From Streptomyces pluripotens (lineage in GTDB: Bacteria; Actinomycetota; Actinomycetes; Streptomycetales; Streptomycetaceae), in NCBI RefSeq assembly GCF_000802245.2, contig NZ_CP021080.1, positions 5,456,001 to 5,520,000 on the forward strand: a DNA stretch of 64,000 nucleotides. Reading direction: 5' to 3'. The position numbers and the translations under genes were made by a program. Under the pieces are notes generated by a model. It was not told where the DNA came from. It searched no databases and worked only from the letters and a program-made list of their open reading frames with translations. Positions 41,134 to 49,898 of the stretch are shown here, in pieces (the first letter of the stretch is position 1; every line of letters begins with the position of its first letter).

Positions 41134-42392
41134 GGGGCGCACTCATGCATTCCGCGTTCCGCGCACGTACGGCGTTGCCGGTGACCACGGCCACCGTACT
41201 GCTCACCGTGCTGTGCCCGTCGACGGCCACCGCGGACTCCGCGTCCAGCCAGTGCACGTTCTCCAAGGAGAACCACAAGTACGTCGGCACGCCCTGGGCC
41301 CTGCAACGCGTCAACCTTGACGAGCTGTGGAGCCAGTCGAAGGGCAAGAACGTGAAGGTGGCGGTGATCGATACGGGTGTCGACACGACCAACCCGCAAC
41401 TCACCGACGCCGTCGACGTGTCTCTGGGCACGAACCTCCTGCCCCGCAAGGACAGCAAGGGGCAGCCGGTGGAGGGTGCAAGATCCAAGGCCACGACGGA
41501 CACGGTGGGCCACGGCACGCGCGTGGCGGGCATCATCGCAGCCCGCCCGATGAAGGGCACGGGCTTCGTCGGCTTGGCCCCCGAGGCCACCATCATCCCG
41601 ATCAAGCAGAACGACGCGGAGGGCCACGGCACAGCGGCTACGCTGGCCGTGGCGATCCGGTACGCGATCCACGTCAAGGCCGATGTCATCAACATCTCCC
41701 AGGACACGGCGAACGCCGTGGTACCGGGCGATGACCTGCACCAGGCGGTCAACGAAGCCCTCGATGCCGGGATCGTCGTCGTCGCCTCGGCGGGCAACGA
41801 TGGTTTGGGGGGCAACGACAAGAAGACGTACCCCGCTTCCTGGGCCGGAGTCCTCGCAGTAGCGGCCTCCGACCGCAACAACGAACGAGCGGCCTTCTCA
41901 CAGTCGGGTGATTTCGTTGGTGTGGCCGCCCCGGGCGTCGACATGATCTCCACGGTGCCTAAGGGCGGCCACTGCTCCGACAACGGCACCAGCTTCTCGG
42001 CCCCCTACGTGGCCGGTGTGGCCGCACTCATCAAGGCCAAGCACCCGAAGTGGAAGGCCCGCGAGATCGTCGCCCAGATCGAACAGACCGCGGAACGCTC
42101 CATCGCCGGACACGACCGACTGGTCGGTTGGGGTGTGGTGGATCCGGTCCGCGCCCTCACGGAGGACGATCACCCGATCGAGGCTCCTCACTCCGATACG
42201 GACCTCACCCATGTGAAGGCTCCCACCCCTGCCGAACTCACCCTTGGCGAAACGCCCCAGGAACGCACGGCCCGTATCGCCACGTACATCGCCATCGGCG
42301 TGGCGGTACTGGTGGCAGGCCTGAGTGGAGGAGCGGTGGCTCTCCGAGACGCACGAAGAAGACGCCGGGGGCTGGAGAGGGGGATTCTCTGA
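41130..42392 (+). CDS. mycP1: Mycosin 1, type VII secretion-associated subtilisin protease
   Basis: A 420-residue membrane-anchored S8 protease. A signal peptide (to about residue 37, PSTATADS) is followed by the catalytic domain with Asp81 (VAVIDTGVD), His128 (VGHGTRVAG) and Ser288 (NGTSFSAPYVAG), plus AGNDG for the oxyanion asparagine. A C-terminal transmembrane helix (IATYIAIGVAVLVAGLSGGAVAL) ends in a basic tail. Mycosins stabilise the ESX complex and can process substrates. The ATG overlaps the eccB stop. ATG 41145 is an alternative start that gives a more usual signal peptide. Confidence 0.93.
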   Translation: MRGALMHSAFRARTALPVTTATVLLTVLCPSTATADSASSQCTFSKENHKYVGTPWALQRVNLDELWSQSKGKNVKVAVIDTGVDTTNPQLTDAVDVSLGTNLLPRKDSKGQPVEGARSKATTDTVGHGTRVAGIIAARPMKGTGFVGLAPEATIIPIKQNDAEGHGTAATLAVAIRYAIHVKADVINISQDTANAVVPGDDLHQAVNEALDAGIVVVASAGNDGLGGNDKKTYPASWAGVLAVAASDRNNERAAFSQSGDFVGVAAPGVDMISTVPKGGHCSDNGTSFSAPYVAGVAALIKAKHPKWKAREIVAQIEQTAERSIAGHDRLVGWGVVDPVRALTEDDHPIEAPHSDTDLTHVKAPTPAELTLGETPQERTARIATYIAIGVAVLVAGLSGGAVALRDARRRRRGLERGIL

Positions 42393-42404
42393 CACGAATC
42401 AGAG
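42387..42404. terminator. Small hairpin at the end of mycP1, convergent junction
   Basis: The inverted repeat CTCTGA-CACGAA-TCAGAG overlaps the mycP1 stop codon and precedes a convergent lipoprotein gene by 18 bases. The flanking GGGGG and CCCCC can add an outer stem. Confidence 0.5.
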
Positions 42405-42421
42405 ACAGCATGGAGAGCCCC

Positions 42422-42946
42422 CTAGCAAGGGCGCTGTTTTCTTAGTGCGGTGGTGTAGCCAGAAATGAGTCGCTTCATAGCGGATTCATTGGGGCGCCCC
42501 GAGTTTATGATGTTGATGTACGTACTGACCATTTCATCCTGAAAGGCCTTTAAGGTGCAGGGTGTGATTGAAATCGCGGCTCGGCCTACGTAGGCGATGG
42601 TGCCGCTATCATTGGACTTCACATGACCGATTCCATGGTCATATGACGCGATGTTCCAAGCTGTGCGACCTGCGTCGATATGTTCTCTTTCAACCGCGAG
42701 TACCACCAAGCCGTCAACTGTGACCGTGCAACTTGCACGGGAGGGACTCCCCGATTTTTCCTCTCCCGCCTTGATGCTCTTACCGGAGGCTGGTAGAAGA
42801 AGGGCCAGCGACTCGCTGGGGACTGCAATACCACACAGATCCTTAGGGGTCGCGAAATCGATCCTAGGGTCGCCCGATGAACAACTGGCCGACGTGATCA
42901 GGAGTGCAACGGCGAGCAGGGGAAATCTGAGAGTTGTAAGCTTCAC
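42422..42946 (-). CDS. Putative lipoprotein of the ESX accessory operon, TTA-containing
   Basis: A 174-residue predicted lipoprotein. The signal peptide LRFPLLAVALLITSASC has a weak lipobox at Cys22. The mature part holds cysteines at about 38, 73 and 130 and the segment DPRIDFATPKDLCGI, reminiscent of DUF3558-type actinobacterial lipoproteins (tentative). Leu132 is encoded by TTA (42551-42553), the rare codon read by the bldA tRNA, so translation may depend on development. GTG overlaps the stop of the 768-residue gene (GTGA). GC content is clearly below that of the flanking core genes. Confidence 0.8.
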   Translation of the reverse strand: MKLTTLRFPLLAVALLITSASCSSGDPRIDFATPKDLCGIAVPSESLALLLPASGKSIKAGEEKSGSPSRASCTVTVDGLVVLAVEREHIDAGRTAWNIASYDHGIGHVKSNDSGTIAYVGRAAISITPCTLKAFQDEMVSTYINIINSGRPNESAMKRLISGYTTALRKQRPC

Positions 42947-45249
42947 TTCGTGCTACCCTCCGAGTTCCATTGCGCCCCGACTGAATGACTATTCCCTGCA
43001 GAGACGCGAGCCGCCCTGTGTAGGTCGCTGGCAGTGTCAAGGTCGATCCCAAGGTTCTTAGCCAAGGCATGATTGACGGCAATCCTGACTGAGTTGATGG
43101 CCGCATTGCGGCCGCGGGAGTACTCATTCCCTGCCTGTAGCTCTGCTTGGCTCGCGGTGTCGTGCTCAATGCTCTTTATTACGGATTCCTGGATGTCCTC
43201 CGATGTCCATTCGAGAGGCGCACCGGCGATGGGTGCTAGCTCGCCGATTCTTTCTAGACCCATACCCAGTAGACGGTTTACCCATTTCTGCTTGTCGGCT
43301 CCGGCTTCGTTGAACTCGGCATCCTTGGCGGAGTGATACTCGTAGACGGCGTTGGCTCGTGCATCGCTCATGATTCCTGCGATTGCCGCTCCTGGCGCCA
43401 CCGCATTTCCTACACGTCCATCAAGCGACACATTCGATGTGCTGTGCCCATTGATGGTGTGGTCCACGACTTGGCTCGTATAGGCCTGCTGTGCACTGGT
43501 GATTGCTGAATATGCGTGGGGATCCTGTCCCACCGCGCCGAGGAAACGCTGGGCATTTCCGGAATCCAAGTCGGCTGCGGTACCAAAGGTAGGGAAGAGG
43601 TCGCTGTCGCCTTCCCTGTACATGGCGCGCTGGAAGTCGCCCATGTATTCCGCACTGATGTCTCCGAGGCTTTCACGCATGGCGTGCAGAGGCCCTGATT
43701 CCATGTCTTCCAGGTCGCCGTTCTCGTTTCTCTTGATGAGATGAGGATTTTGGCCAAATTTGTTGATGACGTCAGTCACCAGTTGTGCCTGTGCTTCGGA
43801 GTGCCTGACGGCGCTAGCAATGGCATGGCCGTCGCAAGGTCGTCCTGTAGTCGCCGCCTCCAGCGCATGACCGAAGGCTTTTGGTCCGAATTTCAAGGCC
43901 GTCTTGGTCTTGTCCTCGTCGGCGAGGATATTCGTGTCGTTCGTGTCGATCGTCCACTCGAAATCTTCGTCGGTGAACAGGTCGAGATACGAGCCGAAGC
44001 CCAACGTGCCGTCTTTCCTGACGGTGCCGTCCAGGCCGTATACGGTGGGAGGCGTGGTGAAGAACCTCTGGGCTGCATCCGGGCTGTGACCCAGAGCTTC
44101 TAGAACGCTGTTGAGGGGTTCGTTGCCCGAACCGAGTGCGCCGGACGGATTGAAACCGTAGGTGTCAGGGCTGCCGGCGGACTTGTTCGAGAGGAAGAAG
44201 TACGGATCCTCCTTGTGGAGTTGGGTGATGTGTTCCGCGATGGGGCAGAGGAACCGCGAGTCGTAGTTGCCGTAGCGCAGCAGACCACCGAGCACCTGGT
44301 AGCCGTACGGCGTGTTCCACTGGCGCTTCGCCCAGCCGATCCGCTGGGTACCGAGACGCCGGAACTCGTCGCCCCAGCGAGGGTCCAGGTGGTGTTTGTG
44401 GTCCGGATCGGTGGCGTTGGCGAGTGTGCACCCCATGAACTCCTGTAGATCCCGCACCTCGTCGAGTCGTGTTTCGGCCGTACCCGTACCGGTACCGTCG
44501 ATCGACATCTCGGCGTAGAGCTGCAGCACCTCCCTCGGGCCTCCGAGTCCCCGACAGAACTCGGTGGCGAACTCGCCATCGGTTTCGGCAGAGTTGAAGC
44601 GGAGCAGCTGGTTGAGCTCATGCAATTCCGAGGAGGACAACCTGTCGCCCCTGCGGGCGAGCTCCACGGCGCGTTCGGCCTCGGCCTCGTTCAGAGACCT
44701 GTACGTGCGGTGGCCTGCGTTGTGCCGGTCGTTGCCGTGGCTCTTGGCTAGTGCCCGGGCGACCGAGGCGTCGACCTCGTCGGCGCGGGCGAGGATCCGG
44801 TTGATCCGTTCCTCCAAAGCACTTCTGTCGTCAAGCTGATCCTGGGTGCGTTCGTCGCTGTCGCCCCGCGCATGAGGAAAGAAGCAGCGGACTGCGCCCG
44901 AGCCGATGTCCTCGACACGGAGCCCCAGACGTGGGGCGTCGACCTCGACCACCGCTCTGATCTGCTGCTGTAACGCGACGAGTTCGGTGTGTCCGTCATC
45001 GAGCACCTGGCAGATGCTGGTCGCCTCGGCATGGAGATCCGAGACTTCCTTGGCCGTGTTCGCGACGAACTCCCGTGTCACCGTGGCATTCAAGCCTGTC
45101 CACCGAGCGGAATCCGACCTGGCCTGTATCCCCTCACGAGCGAACTCCGCCGACTTCTCCAAACCGTGTGCCGACTTCTTCCAGTCCGACACTGCGCTTG
45201 CGAGCGTGCTGAGGTCGACCTCGATGAAGTCGGTGAACGTGAGAGTCAT
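42943..45249 (-). CDS. Large WxG-type candidate ESX-secreted protein
   Basis: A 768-residue protein without a signal peptide. The N-terminal ~100 residues form an Esx-like helical hairpin with a W-T-G turn at residues 50-52 (SARWTGLNATV). A long soluble region follows with YGYQVLGGLLRYGNYDSRFL and FNPSGALGSGNEPLNSVLEALGHSPDAAQRFF, a pattern I associate with DUF6571-type streptomycete proteins (tentative). Such WxG-plus-long-tail proteins are typical ESX substrates. It lies between a small helical protein and a lipoprotein in one minus-strand operon. No nuclease or ADP-ribosyl motif was recognised, so toxin activity is not claimed. Confidence 0.8.
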   Translation of the reverse strand: MTLTFTDFIEVDLSTLASAVSDWKKSAHGLEKSAEFAREGIQARSDSARWTGLNATVTREFVANTAKEVSDLHAEATSICQVLDDGHTELVALQQQIRAVVEVDAPRLGLRVEDIGSGAVRCFFPHARGDSDERTQDQLDDRSALEERINRILARADEVDASVARALAKSHGNDRHNAGHRTYRSLNEAEAERAVELARRGDRLSSSELHELNQLLRFNSAETDGEFATEFCRGLGGPREVLQLYAEMSIDGTGTGTAETRLDEVRDLQEFMGCTLANATDPDHKHHLDPRWGDEFRRLGTQRIGWAKRQWNTPYGYQVLGGLLRYGNYDSRFLCPIAEHITQLHKEDPYFFLSNKSAGSPDTYGFNPSGALGSGNEPLNSVLEALGHSPDAAQRFFTTPPTVYGLDGTVRKDGTLGFGSYLDLFTDEDFEWTIDTNDTNILADEDKTKTALKFGPKAFGHALEAATTGRPCDGHAIASAVRHSEAQAQLVTDVINKFGQNPHLIKRNENGDLEDMESGPLHAMRESLGDISAEYMGDFQRAMYREGDSDLFPTFGTAADLDSGNAQRFLGAVGQDPHAYSAITSAQQAYTSQVVDHTINGHSTSNVSLDGRVGNAVAPGAAIAGIMSDARANAVYEYHSAKDAEFNEAGADKQKWVNRLLGMGLERIGELAPIAGAPLEWTSEDIQESVIKSIEHDTASQAELQAGNEYSRGRNAAINSVRIAVNHALAKNLGIDLDTASDLHRAARVSAGNSHSVGAQWNSEGSTK

Positions 45250-45260
45250 CAGGGAAGCTC

Positions 45261-45740
45261 CTACTTGAAGTACTGGTTGAGCTTCGACACCGACACGCTT
45301 GGTCCGTCGTGGCTGCGGAGCACGGAACCGATCCTGGCGTCATCCTCCGAGTGGAGCTTCGCGGTGTATTCCAGGTGGTCGGAGATGTGGGCACACGCCT
45401 GCAGCACGGACTTCACCTGAGAGGTCCACATCTCGAGGGCGGTCTCCAGGGCGCCACCGGTCCGGAAGCCGTGCGACTTCAGGTCGACCACTGCCTGTGA
45501 GCTTGAGCCGGTCGCGTTCCCATCGGCCTCGACGGCGATGTCGGCCTGGCACTTCACCTCGTGGTAGAGGGTGTTGGCCTTGTGCCCGACTGCCCCCAGG
45601 TCGTCCTGGCGGACCACCAGGTCCCTGGCTCCCTCCCTGCCTAAGCCGCTGGCGTCCGCCGGTAACCCGTGGAGGCGCGCAGCGGTTGGCTGCCGCCCGG
45701 CAGCCCGGACCTTGAGCTGCTCCCACTCGTCCCATGCCAT
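45261..45740 (-). CDS. Small helical ESX-accessory protein (WXG-like)
   Basis: A 159-residue protein starting MAWDEWEQLKVRAA, a start often seen in streptomycete WXG100-related proteins. It is predicted all-helical, with a central hairpin (residues ~45-130), no signal peptide and no transmembrane segment. It is the first gene of the minus-strand accessory operon, 11 bp before the 768-residue gene. A chaperone-like or partner role for that protein is inferred from order and size. Confidence 0.78.
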   Translation of the reverse strand: MAWDEWEQLKVRAAGRQPTAARLHGLPADASGLGREGARDLVVRQDDLGAVGHKANTLYHEVKCQADIAVEADGNATGSSSQAVVDLKSHGFRTGGALETALEMWTSQVKSVLQACAHISDHLEYTAKLHSEDDARIGSVLRSHDGPSVSVSKLNQYFK

Positions 45741-46245
45741 GGAAGGACACCTTCCCCATGCGGCTGTTCCGACGTTGGGTCAAGCTAGCAACCCTGACCG
45801 GGGAAAATCTGCGTCACGCCTGTCGACTACGCCTGACGCGTGTGAAGGTTCGGAGGAGGCCCCGATGGGCTGCCGCTCGTCGGTCACGTCGATCACCCGG
45901 TTGCTGGAACCGTTTGGACCATATGGCGCCATGCGAACCGGGTCCTTCAGGAGCGGGATTTGCGACTACAAAGCCTCGCCTTCGTCGGGCGGACACGTCC
46001 GGTGCCGGCGCAGCATGAGTCTTCTGTGCACGGCCGGCAACTTTTCTGCCGTATGTGACTTCCTTGTCATGCTTGGGTGACTCGGGCCTGGTCACGTTGA
46101 GACCTCGGTGCAACTGGAGCGTTCCAGAGTTCAGTTGGCCACGATTTACACAGTGACTACAGTGGTCTGTGAGGGGTCGGAGGGCGGGTACAGCTGTCCG
46201 GGCCGTCGACAGCTGGACCAACGGGGAAATGGGGGAGGGGTCGCG
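45741..46245. other. 505-bp divergent regulatory interval of the ESX accessory island
   Basis: No convincing gene is seen between the two divergent accessory operons. It contains the plus-strand promoter candidate at 46135-46163 and has locally lowered GC. The minus-strand promoter is probably within 100 bases of 45740, but no clear hexamer pair was found. Confidence 0.6.
46135..46163 (+). promoter_or_regulatory. Candidate promoter of the 157/591-residue operon
   Basis: TTGGCC (46135-46140) and TACAGT (46158-46163) are separated by exactly 17 bp, close to the Streptomyces vegetative consensus. The predicted transcript would start near 46170 and reach the GTG at 46246. Confidence 0.5.
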
Positions 46246-46719
46246 GTGAGTGATGGTGGCGGCTCGGATCTGAGGCGCGGCCTCGGGGCTCTGGAGATCT
46301 TCCAGAAGCGCGTGCACGACGCATTGTCGACATTCGAGAGCTCGCCGGGTGCGTCGCCCAACATCGCTCGGCACGCGATCGGTCGGGCTTCGTTCAGCGG
46401 TGCGAACGTGCCGTTCACTGAGGCACACATCTTGTACGTGCAGTACAAGCAGGTACACGAACGTCTTACCCGCCTGTCGAAGTCCCTGGGACTGCACATC
46501 GAGGCGCTGAGGCTTGCGGTGAAGGCTGCCGATACCGACTACGACGACGTCGACGAAGAGGTGCGCCGGCGCTTTTGGGAGATCCAGTCACACCTGCATC
46601 AGGAGTACCAGCAGGCGGCCAAGACCAGGCAGGTCGGCGGGCCGGATGCAGGGTATGGGGGCGCCGACAAGGCGCATGCGGGGCGTAGCGGCAACTCCTC
46701 GACCGAAGGCGAATACTGA
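46246..46719 (+). CDS. Candidate ESX-secreted helical protein with YxxxD signal
   Basis: A 157-residue all-helical protein. The N-terminal half (residues 8-95) can form the two-helix hairpin of Esx/PE-like proteins. YDDVD at residues 99-103, followed by a charged helix, matches the general type VII export motif YxxxD/E. The tail is Gly/Ala/Ser rich. GTG 46246 follows the very strong GGGGGAGGGG; the frame is open upstream but without a site. The stop overlaps the next ATG by one base, so it is tightly coupled to the 591-residue WxG protein, its likely partner. Confidence 0.8.
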   Translation: MSDGGGSDLRRGLGALEIFQKRVHDALSTFESSPGASPNIARHAIGRASFSGANVPFTEAHILYVQYKQVHERLTRLSKSLGLHIEALRLAVKAADTDYDDVDEEVRRRFWEIQSHLHQEYQQAAKTRQVGGPDAGYGGADKAHAGRSGNSSTEGEY

Positions 46720-48494
46720 TGAGTGACAACTGGCAGGAACAGCCTCAGTACAAGCCCGGCACGGACCAGGCCGACCAGCAGGTCGGCATGGTCGATGTCG
46801 TGGAGGGCGTACTGGAGGTCATGCCGTTCGGTGGCCTTCGTGTCAACGCCTTCGGCTCGACCAACTTCGAGAACCACAAGATCAATGACATGATCGACCT
46901 GGTTGAGCATGCCAACCCTGAACACCTGGAACTGGCTAGCAAGGCACTGTGGGATGCACACAAGGCCATCGGTGAGGCCGCCGTGGAGCTGAGAGCCCAC
47001 ATCAGTAGGGTCCACTGGGAGGGAGAGGCCGCCACAGCGTTTCGTGACTGGGGCTACGAACTCGCTAACTGGAGTACCACCCTTGCCGAGTCGGCCAATG
47101 AAGCGGCCACGCAGATCTCTGCGGCAGGGATGGGACTCGCCTCCGTGCGCAAGGCGATGCCGTCGCGTGACCCACGGCCTGCCGTTGATCAGAAACTCCC
47201 CACCGAGTTGCCGAAGGCCAAGCAGGTCGACAGTGATCCGGCCTACGTGACGGCCGTGGAGGTGGAGAGGGACCGGCAAGAGGCCATCAATCAGATGAAC
47301 CGATTGGCCTCCTACTATGCCGTGTCCGCGGGCCACTTGGAGAAGCAGGGTCAAGAGGGACCCCGGCCGTTCAAGGCAATGCCGGATGTGGGGGTACCGA
47401 AGCCAACGCTGGATGGGAGAGACTTCCACCAGGCTATTCCCGGTGCTGGAAGCCGCTCTCGTATGGCGCCGACGACTGGCGGAAGAGTGGAGGGCCAGCC
47501 CACTGCGGCCGCCTCAAGCGGCGTACATCTTGCAGACCACACCCCGGACGTGCTTCCCGGTGGGCACATCCAACCGGTCAAGGAAGCCCAGGCATCATTC
47601 ATCGAGCCGGATCCACACGTCGGTACGCGGATCGACACCGTCAGTACGCTACCTGTACACGCGCCTGCAGCACCTCATTCAAACCGGACACCAACTGTTC
47701 CGATTGTAGGCGGGGGACGCGTACCGCCATTGGCCACCGGGCCGGTGCAACTTCCCAACGGCCGTAACACGGTCAACGGCCTACCCGTATCCGCACAAGG
47801 GCGTACGAGTCCTCCAGGCACTGCGAGTGGCCGGGTGCCGCAAGAGTCTGCAGGGCAGACTCGGCGTGCCAACGCTGGGGAACGGGTACAGCAGGAACCT
47901 CTGGGGCAGGCCGCCCGAACTGTTGGACGTGCAACTTCGGCCGGGCAGCCTGGTGCACGGGGGGTGGCACAGTCGGAACATCCGCCCGTCGGGCGGGGTG
48001 TTGTCGGCGGCATCCCGAGAGAGGCCGATATCAGTGGACGCGCCGGTGTGAACCGTTCTCTCAGCCCTGCTCGTAACGGTGTCATTGGCGGCAAGCCTGT
48101 AATGGGTCGCTCCGGCCCAGTCCCTGGCTCTCGTGTTCCGCAAGGTATGGTCATCGGCTCCGACGAACTGCCTTCCTCAGCCCCAGTGAAAGGTCTTCTT
48201 GGTCGGCGTGGAGTCGTTGGTGCGCCTCCTGCGAATGCTGAAATGGGCAATGAGCAGCACCTTCTCCGTTCTGCGAACAACCTTGAGGAAGCGGTTGACG
48301 CCTCTCGCGGCAAGAGGACTTCGGTGCCTGCGGAGCCCGAGGGCAGGGCTGGCAGCTCGGTAGTTGGCCGTGGCGCGGTGGGAGAGAGGCAGGGGCGAGG
48401 CACAGCGGCGAATCGGGCCAGTGCGTCGGCAGCGAGCGAACAGTACCGTCGAGAGGATAGGCGACGGCGCGACGCGTCACAGAAGAGTGATTGA
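46719..48494 (+). CDS. Large WxG protein with Pro/Gly-rich tail, candidate ESX substrate
   Basis: A 591-residue protein. Residues ~50-215 form a helical WXG100-like domain with W-E-G at 100-102 (HISRVHWEGEAATAFRDWGYEL). The rest (about 230-591) is low-complexity, rich in Gly, Pro, Arg, Val and Ser, with repeated GRGVVGG/GRRGVVG-like motifs. No signal peptide. Together with the preceding YxxxD protein it resembles the PE/PPE logic, in which one partner carries the export signal and the other the WxG turn. Automatic annotators may call it IF-2-like because of the tail composition; that is not supported. Confidence 0.8.
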   Translation: MSDNWQEQPQYKPGTDQADQQVGMVDVVEGVLEVMPFGGLRVNAFGSTNFENHKINDMIDLVEHANPEHLELASKALWDAHKAIGEAAVELRAHISRVHWEGEAATAFRDWGYELANWSTTLAESANEAATQISAAGMGLASVRKAMPSRDPRPAVDQKLPTELPKAKQVDSDPAYVTAVEVERDRQEAINQMNRLASYYAVSAGHLEKQGQEGPRPFKAMPDVGVPKPTLDGRDFHQAIPGAGSRSRMAPTTGGRVEGQPTAAASSGVHLADHTPDVLPGGHIQPVKEAQASFIEPDPHVGTRIDTVSTLPVHAPAAPHSNRTPTVPIVGGGRVPPLATGPVQLPNGRNTVNGLPVSAQGRTSPPGTASGRVPQESAGQTRRANAGERVQQEPLGQAARTVGRATSAGQPGARGVAQSEHPPVGRGVVGGIPREADISGRAGVNRSLSPARNGVIGGKPVMGRSGPVPGSRVPQGMVIGSDELPSSAPVKGLLGRRGVVGAPPANAEMGNEQHLLRSANNLEEAVDASRGKRTSVPAEPEGRAGSSVVGRGAVGERQGRGTAANRASASAASEQYRREDRRRRDASQKSD

Positions 48495-48518
48495 ACACAA
48501 GCGAGGACGTACGCAGTC

Positions 48519-49778
48519 ATGAAGCCAGGGACCAGGAGACGTAGCAGCAGGACTGTACCCCTCACAGAGCGATGCAAAGAGCGTATGACCACTGTGTTTT
48601 CGGTACTGGGTGCGTTGATGATCGTTTCTGCGGAGTTGGCTCCCAGCGCCGCGGCTTTGGACGCCCAGCCACAAGAGTGGTATCTGAAGGCGATGAAAGC
48701 ACAAGACATGTGGAAGGTCAGCACTGGTAAAGGGGTGAAGGTTGCCGTCCTCGATAGTGGTGTCAATCCGACGACTCCTTCCTTGAGGGGTCAGGTGCTT
48801 GTCGACGAGGTACCGAAATCTGTTTCGTATCACGTCACGGTGGACTACCGAGGGCACGGGACGACCATGGCTGAATTGATCGCCGGTACGGGTGCGAGCG
48901 GCGGCATCAAAGGCCTTGCACCCGGAGCAAAGATTATCCCGTTTCGTATCTCGGTTGAATCTTTGAAAGGGAAGGAGAAGGTCAAGACCTCTACCGACCC
49001 TGAGGCTATTAGAGCGGCGGCAGACAGTGATGCAAAGATCATCAATATGTCTTTCGGTGGGCCTTTTTACGATCCCGAAACCGAGGAAGCGATCAAGTAT
49101 GCAGTCTCCAAGGGGAAGCTGATATTTGCTGCCGTGGGGAATGAAGCGATGACAAAGAAGAACCAAGTTGAGTATCCTGCCTTCTATCCTTACGTCAATG
49201 GCGTAGCTGCCGCGGATGAATCGGGCACTGTTGCCAAGTTCTCAGAGCACGGTGACTACGTCGACTTCGGTGCCCCTGGCGTCGATGTGCCGGGCTGGTG
49301 TGACAACACCTTCACCCAGTACTGCAAGGTAAAGGGCACAAGTGCTGCCTCAGCCATCGCTTCCGCTTCCGCGGCCCTTGTCTGGTCAGCCCACCCTGAC
49401 TGGACGGCCAATCAGGTACTCCGAACGCTGGTCGACACGGCTGGCCGTAAGTGGCCAAGAAACAAACCAAGCACGTACCTCGGTTACGGTTTGATCAGAC
49501 CGCGCAAGGTACTCGAAAATCCGCACATCAACCCGGGCTCGGCCGATGCGGACCCCCTCGCGGCTCAGGACGGCATTGCCGGAGCCTCTGCCTCCCCCGC
49601 TTCCCCCGAGGAACCGTCAAAGAGCGCGGGATCCCCCGGTGTTTCCGCCTCCGTTGCTGCGGAAGACGATGGTTCCGCCAGCGGTACCCAGGCCTGGGTG
49701 ATCATTGGTGCGGTGGCAGCCGTACTAGTCATCGGAGGCGCAGGTTATGCCGTGTTGCGCGCACGCCGTAACGGCTGA
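48519..49778 (+). CDS. mycP2: Mycosin 2, second ESX-linked subtilisin protease
   Basis: A 419-residue S8 protease. The basic N-terminus with a signal segment (FSVLGALMIVSAELAPSAAA) is followed by Asp79 (VAVLDSGVN), His113 (RGHGTTMAE) and Ser275 (KGTSAASAIAS), with AVGNEA for the oxyanion. A Ser/Pro/Ala linker and a C-terminal transmembrane helix (AWVIIGAVAAVLVIGGAGYAVL) follow. The triad is intact. GC and codon use are lower than in mycP1, and identity appears limited, so it is not a recent duplicate. GAGGAC precedes the ATG. It stands between the WxG accessory operon and esxBA, so a substrate-specific role is inferred. Confidence 0.92.
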   Translation: MKPGTRRRSSRTVPLTERCKERMTTVFSVLGALMIVSAELAPSAAALDAQPQEWYLKAMKAQDMWKVSTGKGVKVAVLDSGVNPTTPSLRGQVLVDEVPKSVSYHVTVDYRGHGTTMAELIAGTGASGGIKGLAPGAKIIPFRISVESLKGKEKVKTSTDPEAIRAAADSDAKIINMSFGGPFYDPETEEAIKYAVSKGKLIFAAVGNEAMTKKNQVEYPAFYPYVNGVAAADESGTVAKFSEHGDYVDFGAPGVDVPGWCDNTFTQYCKVKGTSAASAIASASAALVWSAHPDWTANQVLRTLVDTAGRKWPRNKPSTYLGYGLIRPRKVLENPHINPGSADADPLAAQDGIAGASASPASPEEPSKSAGSPGVSASVAAEDDGSASGTQAWVIIGAVAAVLVIGGAGYAVLRARRNG

Positions 49779-49898
49779 CGAGTCTCCCACATACCTGCTC
49801 GCTCGCTTCACGAGCAGAGGTCCACTTGCCGTCAGTGTTGACGCCTGATGTGTGTTTCAGCACCCCGGCAAGGCCAGTTCCCTACGAAAGGCATGGAA

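Noticed and set aside
45734..46080. Small plus-strand frames in the divergent accessory interval
   Set aside because: No ribosome sites, atypical codon-position GC and no recognisable fold; the interval is better read as regulatory.
46719..48494. Initial thought that the 591-residue protein is an IF-2 fragment
   Set aside because: Only tail composition is similar; the N-terminal domain has a WxG turn and no GTPase motifs, and true infB is at 23433.
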